This document shows positions 11,543 to 23,616 of a DNA stretch of 64,000 nucleotides, in pieces (positions within the stretch are counted from its first letter, which is position 1; every line of letters starts with the position of its first letter). The stretch spans positions 57,463,007 to 57,527,006 of the forward strand of contig CM053269.1 in NCBI GenBank assembly GCA_028583415.1. Reading direction: 5' to 3'. Position numbers and translations under genes: made by a program. Source of the stretch: Protea cynaroides (taxonomy: Eukaryota > Streptophyta > Magnoliopsida > Proteales > Proteaceae). The notes below the pieces were generated by a model. The model worked only from the letters and a program-made list of their open reading frames with translations, did not search any database and was not told where the DNA came from.

Positions 11543-11950
11543 AATAGTTCAATTACATGTACTTGTATTCTTTTTAGAATTTCATCATCGTTTATATCTA
11601 GTGGTCCTATGGATCCACATCCTCTCTCGCCTAAGTTTGGCGGGAGAGTTGGCGGCCCGGATGAATGGCCGCCACCTGGCTCTCGGGTGAATCCGAACCC
11701 TCCATCCGAGTCGATACTTCTGTCGGCTCAGATTGTTGGCTTGGTGTCGGCTCTGATGGAGGGCTCGGATCTACCCGAGAGCCAGGTGGCGACCATCCAT
11801 CCGAGCCGCCAACTCTCCCGTCCAAACTCAAGCAGGAGAGGATTTCTATACGTGGTCCTATACTCTAGAGATGGGTCTCACCCCACATCAATGGTGATAA
11901 GATCTCATGAAAAATACACGGACATGCAGATGATTCGAATTCCTATTTGA
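11543..11950. mobile_element. MITE M2 interrupted by an M1 MITE
   Basis: The M2 halves (11543-11610 and 11852-11950) match the uninterrupted copy B locus at 29932-30070. The interruption is the M1 element at 11611-11851, which therefore arrived after the duplication. Confidence 0.7.
11611..11851. mobile_element. Foldback MITE, family M1 (inside M2)
   Basis: 241 bp with a perfect 10-bp target duplication GTGGTCCTAT (11601-11610, 11852-11861). Ends GGATCCACATCC and GGATTTCTATAC. The arms contain CCACCTGGCTCTCGGGT and its complement, so the whole element folds back. Copy B near 29990 has the undisturbed sequence. Confidence 0.92.
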
Positions 11951-12149
11951 GTGGTAATTCAGTATTCGTGATGCTTATTCTAATTCATAAAGGGTTGAAT
12001 TATTACACATTTTGACATGTCATGTGACTAATGCATGGAAGGTTAAGTGCTCCTTGGCCCACTCAAGATTTTTTTTTTTAAATAAAAATCAATACATAGT
12101 TCACTCTACTAAAAAATATACACTACTAAAAAAAATAGTTGAGGTTTTG

Positions 12150-13800
12150 GTGTAAATTTAATCTTTTGAATTTAATAGATTTAAAATATTATTTTAATTT
12201 TTCAAGTGAGTTGAAGAGATGTATCTGAGTTGAAGAGATGTATCTTTTCATAATAGGCACATTTACAAGAGGGGTTGAAAGGGTGTTTTTTTTTCTTAAT
12301 AGACACATTTACAAGAGGTGTTGAAGGAGCTTGTCTCGTCCTAATAAGCACCTAAATGACCAATAAGTATGATTATTAGTGACACGTCTAAATAGTCAAT
12401 AGACATGTCTGTTTGTAAAGACATGATGTTAATTTGGACACACTCTTTGGAGACAATCATTGGTGGTGTACGTCTTTTTTTCTCCTATATATATAGAGAG
12501 AAGGTTTAGCCTGTATGGTAGATTACAACAAGATATAACTTGGTTTAACAATTATATAGTGTTCATCTGATTTTTACATATTGAGTATAGCCTTTTGAAT
12601 CTCTTAGTAAACCATGAAAGTAAGTGTAATATTTTTCAATTTTATAGGATTGTTTTATCTTGAAAATTGATTCGCATAGGACCTGGTTTGAACCATAAGG
12701 GGCGATAACAATTTTAAGAAGAGTAGTTTTGACTACAAATCACCCCTACCGTTCGTTTGCCGCCTGTGATACAAGTATACAACAACTTAATGGTGCTTTT
12801 TCATGCCTTCTTTGGTGAGTTCTTAGATGCTTACATGAATATTTTTGTAAGTCATTATTATTTACAATTATATATCTCAGTGTCATCTCATACCTAAGAT
12901 GATGTTTATGGTGAATATATTACAATAGGTTTTCTTGTCTAACTGTATGAAATCCCAACATAAGATCCCACGAAAGGCTGCACAAGTATCCAAGAGGGGA
13001 GGAGGTAGGGAGGCTATTTCACATCCCATGTGTTGTAATATATGCACCACAACCATCATCTAGATAAGAGATCAATATGAAATATAGAAATTGTAAATAA
13101 AAACAAAAGTTACTCAAATACTTAATTTATGTAGCTACGCACGGACCCACCAAAGTAGGCATTAAATTAACCATTATATTAATGTACCACATGTAGCTAA
13201 CAAACGGTTGGCTTGAGTCATAGTCAAAAGGCTCAAGACTATATTCTCTTTATAATTGTAGTCATCCCTTATGGTGCAAATCAAGTCCTTTGTAAATCAA
13301 TTTCCAAGATAAACAATCTTAAAACACTAGTAAGTGTTACATTTATTCTCATTGTTTACTTAGAGATTCAAAAGGTTAAGCTCAAGAGATAGAATCAAAA
13401 TGCAATAATGGTGTGATTAACATTGTTGCAGTTATTATAATGATCTCTCATGTGGGTTAAACTTTCTCACTATATGTAGGAGGAGAAAAGATATTGTCAA
13501 TGATTGTCTCTAAAGAGTGTATCATCATGTTTCTATGATAGACATATCTATTGACTGACCATTTAGACATATCACCAATAGTCATACTTATTGGTCATTT
13601 AAGTACCTATTAGGAAGAAACACCTCATCAAAACCATTTGTGAAAGTGCCTATTAGGAAGAGACATGCCTCCTTAACATCACTTCTAAAAATACCTATTA
13701 GGAAAAGATACATTTTTTCAACATCAATCGTAAAATAATAAATTAATATTTTAAATTTAATAAAATCCAAAACATTAAAATTACAATACCATGTGAAAGA
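12150..13800. mobile_element. Long inverted-repeat element (arms about 650 bp), copy A
   Basis: Arm 1 (about 12150-12815) pairs with arm 2 (about 13150-13800) in inverted orientation around a loop of about 330 bp. The outer part of each arm has two or three tandem units of about 45 bp (ACACATTTACAAGAGG-type). Each arm also has a TATA-like CTATATATATAG (12485) or its degenerate counterpart. No transposase is visible. Long subterminally repeated TIRs suggest a non-autonomous Mutator-like element; two inverted solo LTRs are an alternative. The same structure at 30570-32225 shows it predates the duplication. Confidence 0.65.
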
Positions 13801-14186
13801 ACGCAGGGACACAATTGAAAATGAAACATGACACAATTGAAAATGAAACATTTATACATGCACCAAAATCTAGTAAAAGCTTGAAGGAAGAAGTTCTTGA
13901 TTGGACCATGCTTAAGGAAGCATGGACCTCAACAACTAAATAGCTTTTTTGTTATATTCATTTTACTTTATTTTCAACCAAACACTTGGAAACTTCCTTT
14001 CCTTGGATTTCATAAGAAGGGAAATTTTTTGTTAACTTATATTCTAACCAAACGAGGCCTTCATACTCAACTAGCAGAAGCACTGGAAACTGAAGTTTCC
14101 AAAGGAATATCTAACAGAACTGTTTTAAAAGAGAAGCTACGATAAATTTTCACTTCATTCTTCACCGATCTCCCATCAATTTTCAC

Positions 14187-14218
<32 letters not shown>

Positions 14219-14407
14219 TTTTCAAAGAAATGACGAAGATATCAACAAACCGTAAAAAAAAATCAAATCAAACCAAATCATCACAACCGTCCTGATCTAT
14301 ACTCCTAATCACCACTTATATATTATGAGTTTAATTATATGCATATATCTTCAATAAAATCTAATTATATACAAAAGTCCAAGTTCTCAGATCACTCACA
14401 AATAAGT

Positions 14408-17400
14408 TTACGAGATGGAAAATCTTCTCCTCCGAGGCTTTGTTACGTCAATCCCATCATCGATGTTTGTGGTGTCGTCCTTCGATCCATGCTTGAACGG
14501 ATTCAACTTCCCTAATTTCTTCGACACCGACGAGAAGAAGCTGTGTTTCTTGGGGCGTCCTTTGTTCGAGTAGCTCCCTTGATTCTTCTGCAAGTCCGAA
14601 ACATACGACTTCATCTTCATCAGCTCCAATCTTAGAGCTTCGTTCTCCTTGATCAGTGATGAATCGACCTTTAATTGATCCCTCGTTGTCAAGGCGTCTT
14701 CCATGTTATGGTTGTCGACGCCACTTCTCAGCTTTAATTGATCATAGTACAGAGCGTGGAGTACGATCTGGACGGGTAAGCGTTTGTTTTGGGAAGCATG
14801 AACACGAGCTTCGTAGGAGAGCTTCAGTGGGTCCATCACACTGCAGACCTTCTCCCTCTCGATCTCGTCTAATGCTGGGTGAGCCTGAAAAAGCAAATAC
14901 CAATCTGAGATAAAATTTGATGATTCAGTTCTGAACTCGGATGAGTTATTTAGATTCGATCTGATTTCAGGTAAACTCGGTCATTCTCATTGAGTTGGAT
15001 CTCCTTATTAATCTCAGTTCCTCCTTGACAAGAAGGGTTAATGCAGTTTTCTAGTCCAACCATACGACATAATAGAAATTTGGATCGGATTAAATCGACT
15101 AGGATCGCTGATCCAAATCAGGACCGGCTAGGACTGCAAAGGTTGATCCTAAAATGGTAAGGCAAAAATAATGGGCGAGAGGAAAGATCCCAGTCAATTC
15201 TGATCCAAATCGGAATTGGTTGGGATCGATCCTGTATTGCTCTAAACGTTGCTCTTACATGCCAAGTTTCAATCAAAATAGTGTAAAACTAAAGAGTATC
15301 AAATGATTGTAATTTTGTTAATAGAAAAAAAGGGTAAAAAATAATAGCACTTTAAAATACTCTTGCTCCAGATTCGTTGTTTCTGTTCTAGAGTTATTTT
15401 ATTGTTTTTGCTCTGAAATCAATTTTTTTAGAACAGAATATTGTTTGATAACACTACAATAGAACTGATTCGAGAGTTTATTGATAATAAAATGCCGTTT
15501 AATAAAAATAAATCTAGAATTGATTTCAGATCTGGTGGTGGCGGCGATGGTGGTGGGGTGATGGTTGTGGTGGCGGTGGTGGTGGTGGTGGTGGTGAAGG
15601 TGGTGGTGGTGGTGGCTGGTGGTTGTGGCTATGGGTGACGAAGGTGGTGGTGGGTGGTGGTGGTGGTGGCAGTGGCGATGACTGGTGATGGTGGTGGAGG
15701 TGTTGGTGGTGGTGATGGTGGCTGGTGGCGGTGGGTGACAAAGGAGGTGGGTGATGGTGGTTGGTGGTGGCGGTGGGTGGTAGTGGTGGTGGCGGTGGGT
15801 GGGGGTGGTGGTGGTGGCTGCGGTGGTGATGGTGGTAGGCAGAGATCAAACCTTCATTTTGGCCTGACTCTCTCTTTTAATTCCCCTTCATTTGCTCTGG
15901 AACAATGAGAGCTAGTTTTTTTAACTCCCAAATATAGGTTCTGGAATCAAATAGATTCCGATACACTCCCTAGGAGCTTGGAATTGGACCAGATTTACTA
16001 AAGGAGATTCAGTTCTAAAATTACTCCCAAGGAGACAGAATCCAGGGAATCCTAAAGCTGAAGTGTTATCAGCCCTTGGTAACTCGTTGAGTTGATTCAC
16101 GAGTTTTGGTAACTCGTTAAGTTGATTCACGAGTTTTTAACTCATCTCGAGACTCAGTTAAGTTGAGTCGAGTTTTCGAGTTTTCGAGTTTCGAGGCAAT
16201 TTTGCACTAACACGCAGAGCATAATTTTGGATTCAGTTTCGGAGTAACTCACTGAGTTGTCACTTGCCTTCAAGTAGATGTCTACAGCCCTATACAGATC
16301 GTCATCAACCTTCCTGGAGGCCTTGGGGACGAGATTCGCGATACCGTTGAACTTGGAAACACTGAGTTCTTCATAGGATGCAATCTCACCCAGATACGCA
16401 TCAACCATCTTAGCAACCCTCTGCATCGCCGGAGAACAGATATCACCAAGATCACCAGCATTGAAGACTGCCACGCTCTTTTCCTTCTCAACAAAACCCG
16501 AGATGATCCTGCGGACGCTTTGCAGGTCTAACAACTTCTCTCCGTCGTAAGTGAATGTCAAAATCAAAAGATCGTCCATAGTAACGTGCTCCATAACCGC
16601 CGAGATCCGTTTCTCCAGCTCGTTCATGCAACTGATCGAAGTGTTCAAGAAGATCGCCGATCGCAGCAGGCAGCAGAGAAAATTCACCGGAAACGCCGCT
16701 TTCTCTTGCGGAAATAGAGCCACGATGGAATCCAGAAGGTCACGCTGCCTGTTCCTGCGGTCTATTTCGCCGGGATCCGACGACTCTGTTACGTTGCTAG
16801 TACGGGGCCGAACAAGATCTGGAAGGGATTTTTCGGTATACGTCATGAGAGCACTCGCTAGGGTTAGGATTTTCGCGCCACGAGATTTCATTGCAGAAAG
16901 TATTCTCTGGAATGAACTGATGTCGAGGATCGTTAGCTCTTCCGTCCACCAATTCGTCGGAGAACGACTCGGGAAGTTCGCCTCGTTACAGGCCTGCAAC
17001 TCACTCAAAAATCATTTTAGAGGGAAGTTTTGGAGGGAAGTTCTCAAATTTAAATTGAATTATTACTAAACAAATAGTAACCTTGAAGCTGGCAGCATGA
17101 ACGCATCTTTGAACGATCTTGAGTTCTTCTGCAAAGGGAAGAAGAAGCTCGCAGGATTTCAGGACGGCGACGGCGCCTGGGAGGGTGGTTAATGCAGCGT
17201 ATGAGATGAAATCATCTGTCCGGTCGGCGAGGTTACTGTCGCAGAATTTGTCAGTCATTTCAAGATACTCGGCGGCACAGCGAAGGGCGGCAACATTGTG
17301 AACGTTGATCTCGAAGTTCACATCATAACAGAACTTGGCTGCTGTCTCGAAGATCTCTGGCCCTCCGGGGATGTTTGAGAGATCGATCCTCGTCAAGTCT

Positions 17401-17730
17401 GCTTCTTTCGACTCCATTATTTTCTTTCTGATGTAACCGCTCTTCGCTGCCAGCATGAACTGCCATAGTGCCATGAAAATCCATCGTAAGAGAAGCAGAC
17501 ACAGGAAAGTGAGAGATTGTAGGAAGTAGAAACAGAGAGGAGAAGAGGATATCTTACCTTGTGAAGAGAGAAATTTGCCTCACCGACTTCGATTACTATG
17601 TCTGATGGGATTTCTTGAGAGAAAACCCTGGAACCGATAAAAAGGGAGAAAATTAGCAATCATAGATTTTGAGAAACTGTTTTAGAAGTTCTAATTCTGA
17701 AGAATACTACCACTGGCCAGTTCTTTCCAT
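14408..17730 (-). CDS. BTB/POZ-NPH3 family protein, SR1IP1-like, copy A (5 exons)
   Basis: A 556-residue protein closely resembling Arabidopsis At5g67385 (SR1IP1), a CUL3 substrate adaptor reported to target the calmodulin-binding factor SR1/CAMTA3. Exons (minus): 17730-17711, 17627-17558, 17459-17082, 16993-16268, 14884-14408. BTB domain about residues 12-115 (VFSQEIPSDIVIEVGEANFS, LHKFMLAAKSGYIRKKI). NPH3 domain about 170-450, from NWWTEELTILD to the diagnostic LSYEARVHASQNKRLP. Then a coiled coil (about 470-500) and a basic tail ending PRRRRFSIS. All joins keep frame; introns are GT-AG except intron 4, whose donor is AAG|GCAAGT (GC-AG) or the GT 15 bases further on. The start is the ATG at 17730, in the usual MERTGQW context. 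The 5' leader to about 17956 may contain an intron. Confidence 0.95.
15531..15840. repeat. (GGT)n-rich imperfect trinucleotide tract in intron 4
   Basis: About 310 bp of GGT/GGC/GAT triplets in the last intron of the copy A BTB/NPH3 gene. The Val/Gly- and His/Pro-rich reading frames over it are repeat artefacts. Copy B has the counterpart at 34473-34632 plus an oppositely oriented tract. Confidence 0.95.
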
Positions 17731-18379
17731 AGCAATTGAGACCTTGCTGTTATTCTTCAATGAAGCTGTCTTGAAGATGGATTGCTCGCAGAAGCAGAAC
17801 TGAAAGAAATTCCGAGTAAAACAGAAGAATGATAGACCTTTTCTTATATGAAAAGATTGCTTTCAAATTAACTAAAACAGATTCATCGTCGCTTGTAGTT
17901 GCAGGTTCAGAGCTCCAGAGATCATATCGATAGGTAAGATGACTCGATCGATTCAAAATTTTCTGCTCTCTTCGAATTTGAAGCGAATAATTGCGATCTT
18001 AGCGTTAAATTCAAAGCAACAATCAAGGATGTTGACATTTAAAAAGTGTGGGACAATTCGTCGGATGTCTCCACCATTCAAAGCTGTGGCTGGGAGAATT
18101 TTGGCCACGACAGCTCCAAAATATTGGCTAGCGTGGCACCACGTCATTGTTCTGTCTAGCATGATACATCAGCCGTCAGCAGTTCTCATAACACGGTCAG
18201 CTGGGTCATGAGTTGCCCATGGAAAGGATACCATGGTGGGTTCCACAGTAATCTGATATTCACTCCAATGCCCCAATACTGTCCACGTGATATACATCCA
18301 TCCAGTTGGATATAGCCAATTGACCATCCCATTCTCTGACAAAAGAAGTAGTAGACATCTAACCTAACGTAGCAATAAT

Positions 18380-18595
18380 GTATCCAAATCCTCTCCTCCA
18401 AGTGTTTTGGGAGGAGACGCCCCCATTAGATGGACAACATCTGCTCAGGTGAATTTGAATCCTTCATTCGAATCAATACTCATTTGTCGGTTCAATTTGT
18501 CAGTTTGGATTCACTCGAACCCCAAGTGTATGTATTCCATCCAATGGGAACGCCTACTCTCCTCCCGAAACACTTGGAGGAGAGGATTTGGATCC
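18380..18595. mobile_element. Foldback MITE, family M1 (5' of the BTB/NPH3 gene)
   Basis: Ends GTATCCAAATCC and GGATTTGGATCC. A 9-bp target duplication with one mismatch flanks it: AGCAATAAT (18371-18379) and ATCAATAAT (18596-18604). The copy B site at about 37256-37270 is empty (AGTAATAATTGACTAT). Terminal hairpins are CTCCTCC...GGAGGAG. It lies about 650 bp upstream of the start codon. Confidence 0.9.
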
Positions 18596-18605
18596 ATCAA
18601 TAATT

Positions 18606-19613
18606 GACTATTTTCCATCGAAAAATGAGATAAAATTAAGGGTCTTGGTATTTTATCCTCGCAATTCAAAAAGTTTGTTTTTGTGTTTCGAATTCATGAT
18701 TAACAAATTGCAATATTACAAGTTACCTTAAATCTTATAAATCCATATAAATCTAAAGAGTGAAATCGGCAGAAATCAAAATTGGGATCAATTGATTCTG
18801 ATCCGATTTGACTACTTCCACCTTAGAACATATTTGCAGAGGATGCTTCCCTTCCTTGACCATGAGTCATCTAATCCTATAAATGTTTTTTTTTATGGAT
18901 TGACATGGCTAATCCTGATACAATACCTAATTCTTCCTTATATTTTTAATCCATAATAGTCACTTGTCAATTTGCCATTGAAACCATATCTGATCCAGAT
19001 CAATTTCGGCCTTTCGAAAGTGATCCTGACCGATACTTGAAACTAAAACCTTAGTTAGTATGTAATCATTATCCCTTAATCTTGCATAAATTTCCAACCT
19101 TGTATGTTAAATGGTCTAAAGTACATCTAACCCTTAGAGTAAAAATTTCAATGCCACGTATCGTTCATAGGGGCATTTTATATACACCACATGCCACAAA
19201 AATCTCGTGAAAACGACTAACATGTTCTAGAAAGAACAGAAAAAAGATAACAAGTTAAAAGAACCAGGCCAGGACGGAGCTATTCTGCAAAATCACATGT
19301 AGATTCCATTGAAAAGAGAAAAGTGGTCAGATTAAAATCTGTAAAAGGTCCGTTCATCATCATATCCACGAGGGAAAAGCTGTGCCACTTGCCTGGGCAG
19401 ATGATAGCAATCACTGCAAAAGGTTTATTTGGAGACAAAGAAATCATTGAATAACCTCCGTCTGTATGTATGGCACCGAAATATTCCTGTCGCTTCAATG
19501 GAAAGATGCTGGGTCCCCAATTTCGTTCACACTACTCCAAACTTTCCAAACTTGTGGATGCAAATCTTCCTCAATCCCTTCTTCGTTACTCCTTCAAAAA
19601 ATCCAATCATTGA

Positions 19614-19650
<37 letters not shown>

Positions 19651-20791
19651 CACATCCTCTTCTGCGGCAGGAGGACCTATCTGCTGATCTAAGGGTTGGA
19701 GTTTAACCTACGCACATATCAATACATCGATATGTATATCGACTGAAATTCAGTTTTTGGCAGTTTACAAATCCACAAGAGAGGATTTCTTTCCCCCTCT
19801 CTCTCATTCAGTCTGATTCGCAATTGATTCAGGCTGATTCTGACAAAAATTCTATCAGAGATGGTTGATCCAGCTTCCACCACCTTGAACCATGCTTGCA
19901 ATACTTTTTCCTTCTGGAAATGAACCAATTTGTTGGTCCTGAATTCATACTGATTGTGACAACTCACAATATATCGATGACTACAAGAGAAGTCCTGCTT
20001 ATTCTTAATAAATGTCATTTGACCTTTTTTGGATCGGGCTCTTCTCCTATCATCCAGTTGTTCGGGGTATAGTTGATATGTATGACAATGCAGTCCAGGT
20101 CGTCTAATGAACCACTGGACAACTAGACAACAGAAAATGAGCTCCATCGTCTTTTCTTGGTAATTGGTAGTTCAAGATTGATGCAACTACTACCACCAAA
20201 TTAGAATCTAATTAAAGTAACAATGCCCCCATTAACCTTATCTTGATCATAACACTCTTGCCTATGTTTCATGGCCTTAATGCATAATGTCATGACTGGT
20301 GATTATTTTGGTCTTTTTCCCAAGGGATGATCGTCTGTAAAATCCAAAAACTTGGGTTGTGTTTGGTATGTATTCATGTAATATTGGAGAATGTGGGTCC
20401 TTGGTCTTAACATAGAATGAGAATAGACTAAAGAACAATGCATTTCCATTCTGGATTCAGAAAACATAATGGGCCAACTAAAGAGCTTTCCAGAATGGGT
20501 TGTGTTTTCTATCACACTTCATTATCTAAAAAAAAAGAGGAAGAAACAGTACAAATCCCCATTGATAGCAACTGAGATGACAAATAGTGGTTGCATCGTG
20601 TCATCCTCCCATAAGAAGACAAGAGTTTTAGATGGATTAGGCGGAAAAGGATCCTCTCCAGCTGTTGGATTAGTGGCTAGACTGTCCAACAGCTCAACTC
20701 ATCCTTGTCCCATCCAATATATCAAATCCAAGTCTAATAATTACGGGATTTTCTTATTGACATGGGATCACGGTCAATCGAGTTTGACACT
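18606..20791. other. Non-coding end of copy A
   Basis: Colinear with 37270-40533. Open frames here (for example 19719-20147 minus, 142 codons) are disrupted by a stop in copy B and show no codon-wise conservation, so I do not call a gene. A (CT)n tract lies at 19617-19647. Confidence 0.6.
19617..19647. repeat. (CT)n microsatellite
   Basis: Pure CT run. The paired place in copy B (39278-39318) is an interrupted CT-rich stretch. Confidence 0.95.
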
Positions 20792-21119
20792 GGCAAGGGG
20801 AATGGAGATAACCAAAGTGCCAAGAGAGTTCTAATCTCAACTAGAAAGTGCAATCGAACCGGGCCAGATAATTCATCTGGTCGACCCGAAACTGGTCTTA
20901 CATGGATTGACCAGAGACCGACCCACCTAGATGGATCAACCCGAAAATGGGTATGACCCGAAATATGAAACGGGAAACTTTTGAACCATCCGGGTTAGCT
21001 TGTTTGAACCAGTAGGGTTTGGTTCAATTCGATATGACCCAAAACATTTTTTTAACCGTAACTGATTCTGCAATGGTGTTGTTTAGTCATTGAGGAATGT
21101 TTTATTACGTATCACCTTT

Positions 21120-21440
21120 TTATAGCTACCAATCGAACGTCACTAAAACAGTGACTTCACTTTCTATGACAGTTATTTCTAAACGTCGCTAAAAGGTAAA
21201 AGACAGTGACTACTGCATTTTTTGTGTCAGTGTTTTATAAACGTCTCTAAAAGTCAAGTTTTCTTTTAGTGACATTTACAGACATACGACACTGTATCTA
21301 TGTACACAGCAGAATGTATTAAGCACTGTTTAATGACATTTATAGATAGAACGCCACTGTATATATATAACAGTATCCTTATATTGTCGTTGTAATTAGT
21401 GACAGAAACAAATGCCATTAAAAGTCAGTGTTAAATAAAG
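21120..21440. mobile_element. Remnant with CACTA-type subterminal repeats
   Basis: Short words AGTGACATTTA, CGTCACTAAA, GCCACTGTAT and CGTCGCTAAAA recur in both orientations across about 320 bp. Dense direct and inverted copies of a motif of about 10 bp like this mark the subterminal region of En/Spm (CACTA) elements. Neither a CACTA terminus nor a transposase was identified. Confidence 0.45.
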
Positions 21441-22045
21441 TAAAGAAATAAGCCATTAAGAACTCCTTAAACACTAATGGATGTTTGTTTAAAGGATGCT
21501 ATAAATGACTAGAATGCCCTTATAATAAAGATGTGTTAAAATCAAGAAAACCATTAGATTTACTTACCAATTATAAGTGAATTTTTTGGAAGTCATAAAA
21601 GACAATAATACTTTCTAAAGGTAGGCATCACAAAATTGCATCTTTTCCATTAGATTTGAGTATTATCCCCATAGAAAAATATTCTATTCTTTTGACAAAA
21701 GATGGAATAAGGTGGGCTGTGAAACTGCAAGACAGATGATGCCTTCTTCTGCCTACAGGTGTGGAACAACCTTCTGGATTGTAATGTAGTATTCAGTTTT
21801 ATTAATAAAGACTTAGATAGATGTATATCATAATCTTAGCTCACAAGTAGTTTTGTAGAATATATCCGTCTGTCACTTAAGTTTGATGTCAATCAACTTA
21901 GTTTAAAGTTTCACATACTAAAATTGATTATAAGTTTAACCCACAAGTAGATTATAATTAATTTTAATTTTGTTACTGATTGTTGACGTTGGTTGATATC
22001 AATGTATAGTAGTATGCCATAAATCTAAACTTTATTTTTGCTATT

Positions 22046-22402
22046 ATGTTTGCGGCATTAAATAATAACCAGATTAGTCTCCCAATGCTTACTAGGGGAA
22101 ATTATTCAAATTTGAAACATAAGATTTATTTGACCTTAGAGTGCATGGATTTGAACTTGACGCTCCGTGTGGAAGAGTCCGCTGGTCTCACGGATTCAAG
22201 TACCCCAATCCAAATTGCTCACTGTGATAAGTGGGAACGGCCTAACTATTTGAGCCTAAATTTTGTCATGAACAATATCGACAAAAGCATTAAAGGATTA
22301 ATTCCTGAATATAAGAAGGTTACTGAATACATAAAAAGCTCACTTTGTGAGTTCAAACAAGATATTGATTATCACTCTAATGAAAGAATCAAACTCATTT
22401 AG
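22046..22402 (+). pseudogene. copia gag fragment
   Basis: Contains LTRGNYSNLKHKIYLTLE, the typical copia gag start (L-x-G-x-NY-x-x-W with the Trp lost), and then a frame that ends after 118 codons. The zinc-knuckle region is missing. Confidence 0.65.
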
Positions 22403-22499
22403 AAACAATGGTAAGATAGATGTGTGTAATCACATCACGCACATGAGAGATGTCTCAACTCAGAGAACTTTGGTTTATTATGAATCAAATTTAATTGAT

Positions 22500-23616
22500 T
22501 CTCATTCAAATAACTGGTGGATTGATTCTGGATCGACAATCCATGTGGCCAATACCTTGCAAGGCTTCCTGTAAACAAGGCTTCTGAAAGAAAATGAGAG
22601 ACACATCTATTCAAGAAATCAGATACAGTCTCAAGTGGAAGCTGCAAGGGTCTACAAATTAGTTTTGCAGTCTGGTTTTGTGTTGGATTTAAAAGATACA
22701 TTCTTTGTCCCATCATTTGCTAAGAACCTAGTTTCTGTCTCCATATTGATACTTTCAGGTTATGTGTTTGAATTTTCTGGTACAGTTCTAAAGTTATTGA
22801 AGAACGATATAACAATCGATTTAGGTTCTTTAATTGATAGTTTGTTTTTTTTAAATTTAAATCCAACATATCAAAGTAATTTAATTTCTGTTAATAATAT
22901 TGGCATAAAGAGAATGAGTGTGAATGAGAAGTTTTCTAAATTATGGCACTTTAGATTATGTCACATATCTAATGATAGAATCAAAAGGTTAGTGAATAAT
23001 GGAGTACTTGAGACTCTAGATTTCTTTGACTTGGGGGTTTGTATAAACTGCATCAAGGGGAAGAAGACCAACAAAACCAAGAAAGGTGCTAGAAGATCAA
23101 CTGAGATTTTAGAAATCATACATACGAATATCTGTGGACCTTTTTCCACCATTTGCTTCAATGGTCAGAGATATTTTATCTCCTTCATAGACGACCACTC
23201 ACGATTCATGTATCTCTATCTTCTAGTTCATAAAGATAAGGCACTAGATGCTTTTAAGAACTTCAAGATAGAAGTAGAGAAACAAACTGGAAAGGTGATC
23301 AAGATCGTGAGATCAGATAGAGATGGTGAATACTATAGTAGAACCACAGAACAAGGTCAAAAACCTGGTCCATTTCCATGATATCTTCAAGAGCAAGGTA
23401 TTATAGCCCAATATACATGCCTGGATCTTTGGATCAAAATGGCATTGTTGAAAGAAGGAATCGTATATTATTGGACATGGTCAGAAGTATGATAAGTAAT
23501 TCATGTTTGCCTCTGAAGTTGTGGAGTGAAGCTCTAAAGACTGTGGTATATATCTTGAACAGGGTACCATCCAAGTCGGTTCCTAAGACTCCTTTTGAGT
23601 TGTGGAATGGATAGAA
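22500..23616 (+). pseudogene. copia protease and integrase fragment
   Basis: NNWWIDSGSTIHVAN (protease active site DSG) at about 22509-22553, then a GAG-pre-integrase HRLCH-type LWHFRLCHIS and the integrase core with FIDDHSR and later NGIVERRNR. A stop after LQGF and a frameshift at about 23378 break the frame. Confidence 0.8.

Larger units (their letters stand above)
3530..20791. repeat. Segmental tandem duplication, copy A
   Basis: Direct repeat of 20792-40533. Matching landmarks in the same order and orientation are RPT3 exon 1, a long inverted-repeat element, the complete BTB/NPH3 gene, a (GGT)n tract and the 19.3-20.8 kb flank. The A/B junction at 20785-20792 joins right-end sequence (TTTGACAC) to left-end sequence (GGCAAGG). 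The outer breakpoints share CGACA (3524-3528 and 40529-40533). Copy A has since gained a LINE with nested insertions and several MITEs. Non-coding identity to copy B is roughly 85-90% by eye. Confidence 0.92.

Noticed and set aside
12480..12800. TATA box and leader-like sequence considered as an endogenous pararetrovirus
   Set aside because: No coat, movement or reverse transcriptase sequence and no tRNA-Met primer site nearby; the inverted arms fit a TIR element better.
15526..15849. 107-codon His/Pro-rich minus-strand open frame
   Set aside because: Produced by the (GGT)n repeat in intron 4 of the BTB/NPH3 gene.
16551..17069. 172-codon plus-strand open frame, also present at 35309-35827
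   Set aside because: Antisense to BTB/NPH3 exon 4; its conservation follows from the real gene.
19719..20147. 142-codon minus-strand open frame
   Set aside because: Copy B has a stop in the same frame and changes spread over all codon positions, so no coding constraint.
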